From NCBI RefSeq assembly GCF_000497045.1, contig NW_015961991.1, positions 583,741 to 647,740 on the forward strand: 64,000 nt of DNA. The letters are read 5' to 3'. The position numbers and the translations under genes were made by a program. Under the pieces are notes generated by a model that worked only from the letters and a program-made list of their open reading frames with translations, was not told the DNA's origin and did no database searches. Shown in pieces: positions 10,672-21,217 of this stretch (its first letter is position 1; the number at the start of each line of letters is the position of its first letter). This DNA comes from Kalmanozyma brasiliensis GHG001 (lineage: Eukaryota; Basidiomycota; Ustilaginomycetes; Ustilaginales).

Positions 10672-11744
10672 TGTGTGATGTACCCGCTGAGTGTGGGGGG
10701 TTGTGGTGGCGTGAGAGGGTGCGTGCGTTGGTGGGCTCGGGTGTGAAGTGTGAGCGTGGTGTGGTCGATGTTGGAGGACGAGCGGAATTCGATGCGATTT
10801 GCCTCCGTGCTTGACCGAGTCCGAGAAGCGTCTGTGCGTATAAGAGAGCGTGTGCGGGCGCTTGTGTGTGACGAAAGACTTGCTGCTGCGCCGCCCTTGA
10901 GGTGGTAGTGATGCTAGGAGGAAGATGTCGAGCAGGATATGGGCGATAATGGTGATGATTGACATCTCGAGAAGAAAGGTCAAATTTTACGGCCAACCGG
11001 AAAGCCACGGGTCCACAGCACCGCGCCGCAACTGCGTATTTGTCAGTCAGAGGTGAGCCTCACTCGTCCGAATTCTGGACAGCAGGGATTCCTTGCTCTG
11101 TTAGACCTCAAAATAGATAATCAAATGTTAGACCTTGCGTCCGACCTTGGCGCTCCCCGAGCCTAATTTTTCGGCCAGCCTCGCACAGCAGCACAACGAC
11201 GTCAGACACGCCCACCAACGGAACTCCACGCCCCTCGCTTGTTGGCGCTAGCAGTAGCGACCTGCCTGTTTAGGCCAACCGAGCCAAACCGGCGCCCGGC
11301 GAAATTGCCTTTTTCTGCAGACCCTGTCAAAGTTTGTCAGTCGGAACCTCAACTTTTGGGCGCTTTGCCGATGTTGGAGTGACGACTACGCTCGGGGCTG
11401 TCCTACACCGCCGGGTTCGTCGGCCATCCAAGGCTTCCGTGGAGGACGAGGTTGGCGCTAGAGATTGGATCTCCGACGACGCTGTGCAAGCTAGAGAAGA
11501 AAGTGGGTCCGTGGCGGCGTGGTTGTTTGTGGCGTGTGCAAGATGCCTTGTGGGAGGAGCGGGACGTGATGACCCGGCGGACCCTGCGTTAGGAGTCTGA
11601 GTTGGTGTCAGGTAGGGCAGCGTTGTTCGGTAATCCAGACCTCGGAGACATATAAGGGAAGTCCGTTGTCCTCGTAGTTGCTATGAACACCACACCCTTC
11701 TTCCTCCCACTACGCTGACAGGAAGACGGCATCCAATCATCGCC
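10672..11744. other. Intergenic, divergent promoter region
   Basis: About 1.1 kb between the small minus-strand gene and the oxidase gene. It holds a TATA box near the oxidase. No other gene, RNA or clear repeat was recognised. Confidence 0.6.
11651..11657 (+). promoter_or_regulatory. TATA box of the FAD oxidase gene
   Basis: TATAAGG lies 94 bases before the ATG at 11745, at a usual distance for a strongly regulated fungal gene. It is read from sequence only. Confidence 0.55.
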
Positions 11745-13334
11745 ATGCCGACATCAACGACAAAGCTGAGCCTCGGCCTCGCCTTCCTAGCCGCGACCTC
11801 GCTCACCACCGCCTACCCGCTGTACACGTTCAACGGCAGTCCATCCGCTCTCCTGGCCCGAGACGACAACAGCACCCTCCAGTCCTGCCTCGCCAACAGC
11901 GGCGGCTACGACCTCTCGTACAGCACCTCTTCCGACTACACCGCCCTCTCCACCTCCTACAATTCGCTGTTCGACTACAAGCCTCTCGTCGTCGCGGTTC
12001 CCTCCTCGGAAGCCGAGATCTCGGCCATTGTCCAATGTGTTTCCGCTGAAGGGGGCAAACAAAAGCTCAGCCCGCGCTCAGGCGGTCACTCCTACGAGTC
12101 CTACTCGCTCGGTGGTCAGGACGGGTCTGTAGTCGTCGACCTGCAGAACTTTAACACCATCGATGTCAATCAGACGACCAAAACCGCTATTGTCGGAGCA
12201 GGTGTCCGTCTCGGCCCGCTAGCACAGTCCATCTGGGATCAGGGCAACTTCTCGCTTCCCCACGGCACCTGCCCATACGTCGGTGTCAGCGGTCACGCTC
12301 TCGGCGGTGGGTTTGGCTTTCCCACTCGCGCCTGGGGCTTTTTGCTCGATCGGATTGTCGAGATGCGCATGATCGACGTCAACGGTACCATTCAAAACGT
12401 CAACAACGAGACCAATACCGATCTCTGGTGGGCCCTCCGTGGGGCGGGGTCGAACAATTTTGGCATCGTCACCCAGTTCACCTTCAGCCTGCTCGACGCT
12501 CCGACGAGCATCATCAACTATGCGTATTCGTACAAGACGAATGAGGATTGCGCCAACGCCGTGGTTGCGCTGCAGAGCATGACACTGGCTACGAACGTCG
12601 ATCAGGGATTGGCGCCCGAGTTCGGTGGTGAGCTGCTGATCGCGGGCTCGGCGGCGGGCGACTTTGATGGCAACGCGTGCCAGCTCTCCGGTCAACACAT
12701 CTCTACCTCGCGCGCGGATCACGACGCCCTGATCTCGCGCTTCAACACCCTCGCTGGCATCACACCGGCAAGCACCACCGTCACCGAGTACACTTCCTGG
12801 CTCGAATCGCTCGAAAACATCATGGGGAGCCTCAACACCTCCGCCCCCATCACGCAGGATCAGTTTTACGCCAAGTCCCTCGTCCAACCCACCCTCGCCA
12901 CGTACAACTACTCGTCCGCTCTGGCGCTGGTGGACAAGCTGAATGGATACGCCGGATTGCAAGGCACGGGCAACAGCGTCTCGTTTGACTTCCTCGGCCC
13001 GCTTTCGTTCCCGAACAACGTCAATGCGAGTGACAGCGCGTTCAATGCGCACACTGCCAGCTTCATCTACCAGTTCTACTCATACGGCTTTCCGTCGAAC
13101 GACAACTCGGACGGCCAACAACAGGTCTGGAACGCATTCGACGATCTGGTGGAGACGGCAAAGGACAGTGACAGTGCAGCGGACTGGGGTGCATATGTCA
13201 ACTACGTCGATGCTAGACAGCAGGATTGGGGGTCAGCGTACTACGGACAGGGTCTGGCGAGGCTGAAGGCGATGAAGGAGACGTGGGATGCCGAGGGGGT
13301 GTTCTGGTTCCCGCAAGGATTGGCGAGTGCCTAA
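11745..13334 (+). CDS. Secreted FAD-linked oxidase, glucooligosaccharide-oxidase/BBE type
   Basis: This 529-residue protein starts with a signal peptide of about 23 residues (LGLAFLAATSLTTAYP). The PCMH FAD-binding domain follows. H115 in SGGHSYESYS and C176 in GTCPYVGVSGH are at the places where this family binds FAD through two covalent bonds. The C-terminus (VNYVDARQQDWGSAYYG, then LKAMKETWDAEGVFWFPQGL) is a berberine-bridge (BBE) domain. Family members oxidise the reducing-end C1 of oligosaccharides, or other alcohols and amines, giving hydrogen peroxide. A role in extracellular sugar oxidation is likely, but alkaloid-type substrates cannot be excluded. Several N-glycosylation sites (NST, NQT, NYS) fit secretion. 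Intronless, typical length, own TATA box. Confidence 0.93.
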   Translation: MPTSTTKLSLGLAFLAATSLTTAYPLYTFNGSPSALLARDDNSTLQSCLANSGGYDLSYSTSSDYTALSTSYNSLFDYKPLVVAVPSSEAEISAIVQCVSAEGGKQKLSPRSGGHSYESYSLGGQDGSVVVDLQNFNTIDVNQTTKTAIVGAGVRLGPLAQSIWDQGNFSLPHGTCPYVGVSGHALGGGFGFPTRAWGFLLDRIVEMRMIDVNGTIQNVNNETNTDLWWALRGAGSNNFGIVTQFTFSLLDAPTSIINYAYSYKTNEDCANAVVALQSMTLATNVDQGLAPEFGGELLIAGSAAGDFDGNACQLSGQHISTSRADHDALISRFNTLAGITPASTTVTEYTSWLESLENIMGSLNTSAPITQDQFYAKSLVQPTLATYNYSSALALVDKLNGYAGLQGTGNSVSFDFLGPLSFPNNVNASDSAFNAHTASFIYQFYSYGFPSNDNSDGQQQVWNAFDDLVETAKDSDSAADWGAYVNYVDARQQDWGSAYYGQGLARLKAMKETWDAEGVFWFPQGLASA

Positions 13335-13660
13335 GTGAGTGGATATGGAAATGCAATTCAATGTTTGGATGTCTTCGAGCTGTGTTTGTGCTTGTGCGTG
13401 CTGCGTGTGTGGTAGACATCGTCAGCTCCAGCGTCTGCCGACAACGAGCCCGTTCTCGCGCTGTCAGGTCTGTCCGGGCAAGACTGTGCAAATCAAGGCT
13501 TGAATTCACGGCGCCGCTGCGGAACGTTTTTGCTCCGCTCGCCTCCACCTCGCGAGCACGACGTCATGTGCTTTCCCCTTGACCCCGGCTTTTTACACCA
13601 TCGCAACCTCTGCTTCCCCCTTACCATTACACGGATCTCATTGTTGAGTAGGGATCAATC
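13335..13660. other. Short intergenic gap between two plus-strand genes
   Basis: These 326 bases contain no convincing gene. The last part is pyrimidine-rich, as in leaders of neighbouring genes. Confidence 0.55.
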
Positions 13661-14086
13661 ATGCCGCCGAAGAAGTCCACTCCGACTGCTGGTGAGCCGC
13701 GTCGCTCGACACGCACCAAGACGGCCAGCTCCAAATCCTCCGACTCCAAGACCAAATCCTCCACGTCGTCGAAGAACACTTCCACGCCAGCCAAATCCAA
13801 GTCCTCCCCCGCGAAAAAGACCCATGGTAGCAAGCACGACACGCACGATGCGCCCGCAGCGCACAACGCCACTGCGTCGCACCTGCCCAAGAAAGGCCAG
13901 AAGGTCACCTGGAAAGCCATGCCCGGCTGGGTCGAGGGTCACGTGCTCGAGATTCTGACCGAGGACAAGACCGTGGATGGCAAAAGCGTCAAGGCGACCC
14001 AGGAGGATCCGAGGATCGTGCTCAAGAGCCACGGTCCCAGTGGCAAAACCGCTGTCCACAAGGCGAGCGCTGTTTGGTTCGACTAG
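13661..14086 (+). CDS. Hva1/TUDOR-domain protein (DUF2945 family)
   Basis: This 141-residue protein has two parts. Residues 1 to about 75 are a Lys/Ser/Thr/Pro-rich disordered tail beginning MPPKKSTPTAG, rich in K-S and A-K steps like a linker-histone tail. Residues about 76-141 form the small hypervirulence-associated TUDOR domain: KKGQKVTWKAMPGWVEGHV, then TQEDPRIVLKSHGPSGKTAVHKASAVW. Such domains are small SH3-like beta barrels. The name comes from a Cryptococcus protein, and its biochemical role is not settled. The basic tail suggests nucleic acid or chromatin association (inference). Bacterial and fungal members are often just the domain, so the tail is an added feature. Intronless. Confidence 0.85.
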   Translation: MPPKKSTPTAGEPRRSTRTKTASSKSSDSKTKSSTSSKNTSTPAKSKSSPAKKTHGSKHDTHDAPAAHNATASHLPKKGQKVTWKAMPGWVEGHVLEILTEDKTVDGKSVKATQEDPRIVLKSHGPSGKTAVHKASAVWFD

Positions 14087-14706
14087 TATCCCGTCACAGA
14101 GATACCCAGACTAGAAAGTGGGTTGCTTCCGGTGCTTCTCAACGTGGTATACGACGCTGAGCCCTGTCACGGCAACTCTCTACCCCACAAGTCTATCTGA
14201 ATCAGCATGAACACGCGCGAACCTTGGAGGAAGAAGTTTCGACACAATCGCGTCCTTGTGCACCTTTGAGTCCGCTTATGCTTCGCCTCCTCCTTTGCGT
14301 GCCATTGAACCCGTCTCTTCAATCTGATACCGCACTTTGACCCGGCGATCTGGCTAGGGCATACTGTGCACGCCGTTTCACTGAGCAATCCAATGCCTTG
14401 TTCTCTCGCATTCGCGGCTATGCAAGTTCTGTGAGTGGCAGACCCGATCTGCAGCTGTCAAAAATCGGCCCCACGCGGCTAGGTTTCCGAGGATTTTGGC
14501 GGGGCGCGGAAGCTCGACCGAGAACGCGGCGCGAGATAACAAAGTTCCCGACGCTGGTGGTGGAGGCGAACCCTGACCCGCTGTGCTTCTCGGAGCATCC
14601 TTGCTGCTGCTCTTCTCATCCAAGTGTCAGCTGCGTGCTATAAGGTACGTTGAGGCTTACTTTACGACCATCATACCCACATACGCTGACGAGATCAGAT
14701 CAAATC
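14087..14706. other. Intergenic between two plus-strand genes
   Basis: The gap of 620 bases carries the terminator of one gene and promoter of the next. Small frames here have no recognisable content. Confidence 0.55.
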
Positions 14707-15477
14707 ATGGCACCGATAGCTTCATCCACGCTGCTCGCTCCCAGCGCCAGCATGACCTCCTCCTCCTCGTCGGTGCGCATCTGCATCGTCAATCCGAACA
14801 GCTCTTCGATCATCACAGATGCTCTTTCCACCACCCTCTTACTCTCCGCGCCACCTTCGACCAGCCTCTCCTTCCTGACCGGCCCGCCATCCTCGCCGGC
14901 GAGCATCCAGACTCCTGCCGAATCGATCATCTCCGCCGCGGAAACGTACAAGCACCTCATCACCACCTCTCCCTCCCAGGACCTCTCGCTGTACCCGACG
15001 GATGCGTTTTTGGTGGCATGCTTCTCGGACCATCCGCTAGCGCCCATGCTGCGCCCGTCCGGAAAGCCAACATTGCACCTGCTCGAAGCGGCCATCCTGC
15101 ACGCGCTTCTCGTCGGCGTCAAATTCGGCGTGCTGACAACGGGAAAGAGCGTCGTACCCGATGTCGAGGCTGGCGTGCGTCGCGTCATGGGCGGCAACAG
15201 CGACAGGTACATCGGCACGCATGCTACCGGACTAGGCGTGGTCGAGCTCAAGGAAGGCGATCGGGGCAAGATCGAGCGCAAGATCAAGGTGGGCGTGCAG
15301 GAGCTGGTGAGGATGGGTGCGGATGTCATCGTGCTTGGGTGCGCCGGGATGGCAGGGATGGAGCGGCTGGTGAGGGAGGGCGCCGAGGAGGTGGGAGGGA
15401 TGGTCAAGGTCGTCGACGGCGCCAAGGCGGGACTGCAGTTGCTGACAGGGCTCGTCAGGGCTGAGGACGATTCGTAG
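14707..15477 (+). CDS. Asp/Glu/hydantoin racemase family protein (Dcg1-like)
   Basis: The 256-residue product begins at ATG 14707; the open frame reaches upstream only through TTG. After a Ser-rich start it shows the family opening VRICIVNPNSSSIIT. The two catalytic cysteines of the two-base racemase mechanism are present in AFLVACFSDHPL and DVIVLGCAGM. LLVGVKFGVLTTGK and YIGTHATGLGV are also typical of the hydantoin/allantoin racemase branch that includes yeast Dcg1. It probably racemises a hydantoin such as allantoin in purine-nitrogen breakdown. No other purine-catabolism gene is visible nearby. It converges with the sugar transporter downstream. Intronless and of usual length. Confidence 0.85.
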   Translation: MAPIASSTLLAPSASMTSSSSSVRICIVNPNSSSIITDALSTTLLLSAPPSTSLSFLTGPPSSPASIQTPAESIISAAETYKHLITTSPSQDLSLYPTDAFLVACFSDHPLAPMLRPSGKPTLHLLEAAILHALLVGVKFGVLTTGKSVVPDVEAGVRRVMGGNSDRYIGTHATGLGVVELKEGDRGKIERKIKVGVQELVRMGADVIVLGCAGMAGMERLVREGAEEVGGMVKVVDGAKAGLQLLTGLVRAEDDS

Positions 15478-16236
15478 CGTCACACACTCAACTCAAAGAA
15501 AGGGGGAGGTCCTCAGAGAAACCGAGACATTGCATGCGAGACGAAGGCGGAAGCGAGAGTTTGGTGCTCGTGCAGCCGCAGAGGTACAATTGAGGTTTTG
15601 AAAGGGCTCCTCGTGGGGCAAGCATGGATGCTGGAGTGGCATGCGACAATGTGCCCTCCGAGAAAGATGCGAGACTCTCGGTTTGCGCAATCTCGGACTG
15701 ACTGCGTCCAACAAGGGCACGATGATAGCGAGCACAGGAACGAAATACAGAGGCAGCGAGCGACAATGCAGATGCGGCTGGCGCGAGACGTTGCGCGGTG
15801 TAAGGTTGCACGCGTCCAGAAGAGGACTCACGCAGGGCGAGACCAAGTTGGAGCGGAACGATCGCAAGAAGCACTGTGAGCGCGTCAGCGCTTGGACGTG
15901 CAATTCAGACCAAGTCGCAACAGCGAAGCGAGCGCTGCAGGCGTGACCGAGATCAAAGCTTTGTTCAGTCGAAGCTGACAACTCAAAGAACGGCGCGAGC
16001 GAGGCAGAGGCGAGAAAGGGGCACGAGACCTCACAGACACTGCAGACAGCGCATTGGAGATGGAAGTTGCAAAAGGAATCCCGTTTCGATTGGACAAGAG
16101 GAAGTTGACAGTGATACATGCAGACGAAAGCAACAAGAGGCGGGGAAGGGTGGTATCTGGATGCATGGACAGGCCTGTGCAGTTCGTCCGAAGGCGATCG
16201 TGTATTTTTGAAATTTGTTAGATCCGCCAGAGCCAC
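15478..16236. other. Intergenic between convergent genes
   Basis: This 759-base gap holds two 3' ends. A 247-residue minus-strand frame here has no domain and no coding look; it may be the 3' untranslated part of the transporter transcript. A GTAAGT donor-like site overlaps the transporter stop codon. Confidence 0.5.
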
Positions 16237-17952
16237 TTACGCCTCGTACTTGTAGGCAAGGCTGGTGTTGGCGACGACGCCCTCGACCTTCTCGGCGGAG
16301 CTCTTGTCGTCGGCCAGGTCGGAGCTGCGAGCGGCAGCGACCTGCGAGTGCGAAGCGAACATGTCGACCTCGGTAGTAGCGAACTTGCGGGCCGAAACCT
16401 TCTGCTCGAAGAGAACGTCGAGGGCACCGTACGATCGGTCCTTGGTCTCGGGCAGGCGGAAGTAGGTCCAGATGATGCAGAGAGCGCCGGTACCAGCCCA
16501 GAAGTATCCAGCCTTGGCTCCCCAGTTCCACTCGGTGGAGTTGAGCATGCGAGGGGAGAGGACGTTGGCGATGATGCCGCCGACGTTGTAGGCGTTACGG
16601 GCGAGGACGATGGTCTTGGCGCGGAGACGCGTCGACGAGATCTCGGCAACGAGACAGTAGCAAACAGGACCCACGGTCAAATCGTAGATGAAGGTGAAGA
16701 TGAGAAGAGTGGAACCGATAGCCCACGAGACAGCCTTGTCGTCGGCCTTGAAGGCGAGACTGCCGGCGATGATCATGAGGGCAAAGAGAGCGATCTGACC
16801 GTAGAGGTAGAGCGCACGACGGCCGATCTTGCGAAGGAGCAACCAAGAGCTGAGAGTACCGCAGAGACCCATAGCGAACTGACCAATGGAGAGGTTGAAA
16901 GCCTGATCGGTGGGGAGACCGGCCTTGACGTAGAAGTAGGAGGAGAGACCCATGAGAGGACCACCGCAGAAGACCTGGATGAGCCAGACGACGGCGGCAA
17001 TCTCGGTACGGCGACGGTCGGTGCGCTTGAAGCAGTCCCAGTAGCTTCCACCCTCGGCGGCGGCCTTCTCGAGCTCGTTGGTGTGGATCATCATCTGGAC
17101 GGTCTGGTCAGCCTCGTGGTCGGAGAACTCGCGGTCATTGGCGGCAAGGCGGCGGAGCGAGTGCTTGGCGTCCTCGAGGCGGTTCTGGCGGACGAGCCAC
17201 CAGGGGGACTCGGGAGCGAACCAGCATCCAATGAAGATGGGGACGGGCCACAGCCACTGGATGGCGTAAGGGATCTTGTAAGCCCAGTGGTCAGTGCGGT
17301 TGACGGTGGCGCGGAGGAGACCCGAGGCGATGAGCTGACCAACGACCCAGCATCCGTTGACCCAGGTGGTGAGGAAAGGACGAAGGGCGACGGGGGTGAC
17401 TTCGGCGGCGTAGGCGGTGGTGAGGGTCTGGAAGCAACCCCAAGGCAGACCTTGGAGAATCTGGCCGACGAGGAGGACGGTAAGGTTAGGAGCGAAGAAG
17501 GGGATGAAGATGAAAGCGGTCATGAAGACGAGGGCGGTGAGGATGGTCTTGCGGTAGCCGAAGCGCTCGGTGGCAACACCGGTGAGCTGGAGACCGATGA
17601 TGGAACCGACCTGGGAACCGTTGAGGAGACCGGTCTGCCACTTGGAGGGGATCTCGCAAACGCCGGCGGCGTCGCAGTGGCCGTACTTGCGAGCGAAAGC
17701 GGGCATGGCGAAGAAGTTACCGAGCAGGAGGGTGTCGTAACCCTCCATTACGACGGCGAGGGAGAGGATGAGGGAGAAGAAGATGGCATTGGGATAGGTC
17801 TTGAGGGCCTTGCGGATGCTCATGTTCTCCTGGGCCTGGGTGGCCTCGTGGGCATCGTGAACGAGCGCATCGTAGTCCTGGACATTGGACGCGATGGCGG
17901 CGGCGGCCTTGGAGTCGATGCGGGCGACGTCTTGAGCGTCGGTGAGACCCAT
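16237..17952 (-). CDS. MFS sugar transporter, maltose/alpha-glucoside permease type
   Basis: The 571-residue protein begins at ATG 17952 (MGLTDAQDVARIDS); the longer open frame starts at a TTG and covers a proline-rich leader. It has twelve predicted membrane segments. Sugar-porter marks are ERFGYRKT between helices 2 and 3, PESPWWLVRQNR after helix 6, IGRRALYLYGQ in the second half and RLPETKDRSYGALD after helix 12. The sequence IDCF/YWDCFKRTDRRRTEI in the central loop is characteristic of fungal alpha-glucoside:proton symporters. It should import maltose or a related sugar at the plasma membrane. Its divergent neighbour is an alpha-glucosidase, which supports this. The stop TAA lies within GTAAGTG, a good splice-donor match, so an alternative 3' end cannot be excluded. 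It is related to the transporter at 45.9-47.8 kb, but lacks that gene's intron. Confidence 0.88.
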   Translation of the reverse strand: MGLTDAQDVARIDSKAAAAIASNVQDYDALVHDAHEATQAQENMSIRKALKTYPNAIFFSLILSLAVVMEGYDTLLLGNFFAMPAFARKYGHCDAAGVCEIPSKWQTGLLNGSQVGSIIGLQLTGVATERFGYRKTILTALVFMTAFIFIPFFAPNLTVLLVGQILQGLPWGCFQTLTTAYAAEVTPVALRPFLTTWVNGCWVVGQLIASGLLRATVNRTDHWAYKIPYAIQWLWPVPIFIGCWFAPESPWWLVRQNRLEDAKHSLRRLAANDREFSDHEADQTVQMMIHTNELEKAAAEGGSYWDCFKRTDRRRTEIAAVVWLIQVFCGGPLMGLSSYFYVKAGLPTDQAFNLSIGQFAMGLCGTLSSWLLLRKIGRRALYLYGQIALFALMIIAGSLAFKADDKAVSWAIGSTLLIFTFIYDLTVGPVCYCLVAEISSTRLRAKTIVLARNAYNVGGIIANVLSPRMLNSTEWNWGAKAGYFWAGTGALCIIWTYFRLPETKDRSYGALDVLFEQKVSARKFATTEVDMFASHSQVAAARSSDLADDKSSAEKVEGVVANTSLAYKYEA

Positions 17953-20900
17953 GATGTCGTCGAAGAGAGGTGGAGTGTAGGGAGGAGAGGATGAAGGAGG
18001 AGGGTTGGATGGTGACGAGGGACGGAGAGGATGGGATTGGACGTCAAAGATGGTGTGATAATATAGCCATTCGGTCTCGGAACGTGACAATAGAGAGAAT
18101 GCAATGCGGGGTGACTATAGCGGCGTGGTGTGATGGTGATGGGATGCTGGGTGCTTGCGTGGGAAAGGTGACTGTAGCGAAGGGAGCGACCGAGCTAGGG
18201 TCGAGTGCGGAGAAGGAGCGAGGGTTCGAGGCACTTGGGCAGTACGGAGAGAAGGTTGTGAGCGAAAAGGAGGTTGTTCGGAGCAGCCGTGGAAAGGGTG
18301 ATGCTGCCAACCTAGTAGATGTCGGAAGGTTGCGATGGTGTGTTGGAAGGGAGCGTGGCCGCGTGGGGAAAGGCGGGGTCAGGCTGGAGAAGCCTCAAAG
18401 GCAGCGAGCGCAACGGACAATGGCCGCTAAGGTCTGTCCTCGGTCAGACGAGGCTCGTCTTGCTAGACCAAGCCGGGCGCCGAGTTGGAACGGATTGCGG
18501 GGTTAGTGCGACAGTCGAGCGTATGGAGAGGAGGAGGCAAAGGCGGGGACGGAAGAATGGAGAGAGCCATTCGAGATCGCCCGAGACTGCTCCTTGTTGC
18601 CTACAGCCAAGGATCATGACTTGGTCCGGAGAGTTCTCGGTCGAGCTGACCATTTGCTACTCCGTCCCTTTGCTCGCTCATGCTTTCTGTTCCAGATCCC
18701 GTCTTCCACTCATGGTTGGCCGCGTTGCATGCTGCACTACATCGAACCAGGTCGACACGATCGCGGGTAGTCAATAGCATGACGGCGACGGTCGTGTCTC
18801 TGGATTGAATTCCCCCTCGACGCAGATGAAGAGAGGAGCGAGGGGCAAACCGCGCCATTTTGAGTGGGGAGAAAGGCTCATTCATGCCAGGGCCCACTGC
18901 GGAGAGTCCCATGAAGAGAGGAGACGCCTTTCATGCCTCAGGTTCATTCTAGAACTCGGGCAAGGCTGTCTGTTTTTGGCTTCAAGCAGATGGAGCGGGA
19001 AAATCGAATTCGATGTGGTCCAGAGCCGTCCCGGAAAAAGGCGAATCTCTCCACACTGGCAAAGTGCCTCCTCTTGTTACCCCAGACTTTTCTCAACTGC
19101 CACATGGAGGGCTCGCCTAGATGAAAGCGAAACCAAGCTGCAGTTGCCCCCATCCCAAACGCAACTGGGCCCAGCTGATGGTTGCCTGAAGCAGGAACGA
19201 GAGCAACGAGCCTTGTTTTCGCCGCTCCACTTTCAAGCCAGAAGCGCGGCTCGTTGGTGAAGCACAGCCATATCGACGGAACATCCGTTCTCTCCTCTGC
19301 GAGCGGCAAGGTGTAGTCTCGTCTGTCTTTGAGTGCTGCCGATATTGAACCAGGCGAGCAATACTTGGCAGAGAGGCATTTCAATTGCGACATCTCGTTT
19401 TGAATTCAGCCGGCACTCGAGGAAACGAATTTGAGTGGCAAGTTGACCGCTCTGCAGCTGCAACGGAGGCGAGATGGTCAGCTGATGTGTAGCGTAGCAG
19501 ATACGCTCATACAGCTCCTTCTCCATCCTCGCGCCGTATTGAGAGAGCAGAGAGCCTCATCTCCATCGTTGTTCAGCGACTTCGCTGAGTCTGTCTGGCA
19601 TGCAAGAGGAGGTCACGGCAAGTACATGATGCTTCTCAGTCCCATGACCGTATTTTGGCATCATCCGACAGGCATTGTTCGTCTGGATCGTTCTGGGGCA
19701 CCTGCAGCCTTGCTTCGACCGACGGAACCCGCTTTGACTCTAGAGGGTCGACTGTACCAATACACGATGCAACCAAGCGGACTCTCAATGTGCCGCTTTC
19801 ATGGCAGCGGACGGCAGCCGTGCGGGCAGGCACAGGCCTCACAGGCGGACGGAAGATCTTCGGCGAGATTCTCCACGCGGCAGACGGGACCCTTTTGACA
19901 GACGCCCCTGGCAGCCTCCAAGTCGAGAAGCCTTGTCGAGACTGCAAACTGCCCGAAAGCCGGCAGTCATCTCAAGCTTCGGCTGCGCATGGTCCTCAAC
20001 CGCTCACACTTGGCGCTCGCTTAGAAGTGGATTGTTGGTACGGACGGCTGGAAGGAGGCGGGGCAATGCGGATATGGACGAGTCTCGGTGCGATTTCGCT
20101 GCTAGCCCAAGGAGAAGTCATAAAGCCATCTGCTGCCGCAACTTGGACTCGTCGTCGCGCTTTCGGGTCGTTTTCGGCGCTGAGTCGGGGCCCCGAGCTT
20201 CTGCACCCATTGGTGACTGCGGTTGGCCGCTCCGTCCCTCGAGCCCCACCCACATCGTCTGGCGGAGGCTCGGTCGACGGACCTCGGTTGGATGCCCAAT
20301 TTTGCTGGTCCGGCATGTCAGATCGAAACCATTTGCCGCGTCACTACTTCGGACGATCTCTCTCTTCCTTTGCTGAGATCCGCCGTCAAGCGCGAACCAG
20401 CCTTGTCAATCTCGCCGTCTGCTGGTACTTGTTGAGCGAAATCAACCATGTCGCGGCTGCTGCGCTTTGCTGGAACGCTGAGCTTGGCACTTGACAGTGC
20501 TGCGTTGGAGCCACGAATAGAGCCTACGTAGAAGCAGAGCTGCATGCAAGTTGTCCATGACAAGTTCGGCCGCCGTCAGCAGCAGCCAGGTGGGCAGCGT
20601 TCTCGATCAAGCCTCATCACCAAACAATCTCGTTCAGGGTCCTGTTGAGCGCGCGCCTCTCGGGCCAAAGAAGAACACCGAGGGTCCTTTGGAAATGCAT
20701 ACCCATGCACGCTACGCCCCGGCTCTGTGACGTTTTTTGCGTGTTGTTCGACGCTAAACTGCTCAAGTCTCACCGAAAAGACCAGATCAGAGAGGTGTGT
20801 GCGCGTACAGACCACCAGCCAGGTCACTTTCGAGCGCTACTCGGTGTATCTCCAGCGACTAGGTCGTTCAGCGGCGACCTTTTCTCCGGATGGACCTGTA

Positions 20901-21217
20901 CCGCCCAACATCGATCCTTGCTCAGAAGATTCGCTTGGCAGGTCCCCCCGCATCCTCCCCCACTTTCCCTTGAAAAGGTCGCCGCACTGTCGCTTCGCCC
21001 CTGTGCTTCCCTCCGGAGGATCTTTGCTCAGCCTCGACCAGATCGTCTCCGGTAACCCTCCCGGTCCCTTCATAAGCAACCCCGCGTCCTCCTCGTCTTA
21101 TCTTCCTCTTCCTCCTCTATCGTCTGCCAATCGTCGACATCACCCTCTCGCACTTTTAGATCCATATCTCTCCCATTCCCCTTTCGCCCCTCTCCCATTC
21201 CCCTTCCCAATACGGAA
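17953..21217. other. Long divergent promoter between sugar transporter and alpha-glucosidase
   Basis: No convincing gene lies in these 3.3 kb; frames such as 19655-20494 (+) have no domains. A TATA-like stretch (minus strand, 18058-18065) is 106 bases before the transporter ATG. GCGGGG cores, matching CreA/Mig1 repressor sites, occur at 18373, 18497, 18543 and 20058. The last 140 bases are pyrimidine-rich, with a short duplication (CTCTCCCATTCCCCTT, near 21172 and 21191). Joint glucose repression is plausible but only inferred. Confidence 0.5.

Noticed and set aside
10100..11008. 302-codon minus-strand frame overlapping the small membrane protein
   Set aside because: Compositionally odd (Thr/His/Arg), no domain; the other frame has the ordered basic-hydrophobic start.
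15493..16236. 247-codon minus-strand frame after the sugar transporter
   Set aside because: Cys/Leu/Ser-rich random look; more likely 3' untranslated sequence.
16348..17994. 548-codon plus-strand frame across the sugar transporter
   Set aside because: Glu/Gly/Asp-rich antisense shadow; the minus strand encodes a complete MFS protein.
19655..20494. 279-codon plus-strand frame in the maltose-module gap
   Set aside because: No recognisable domain; composition like non-coding sequence.
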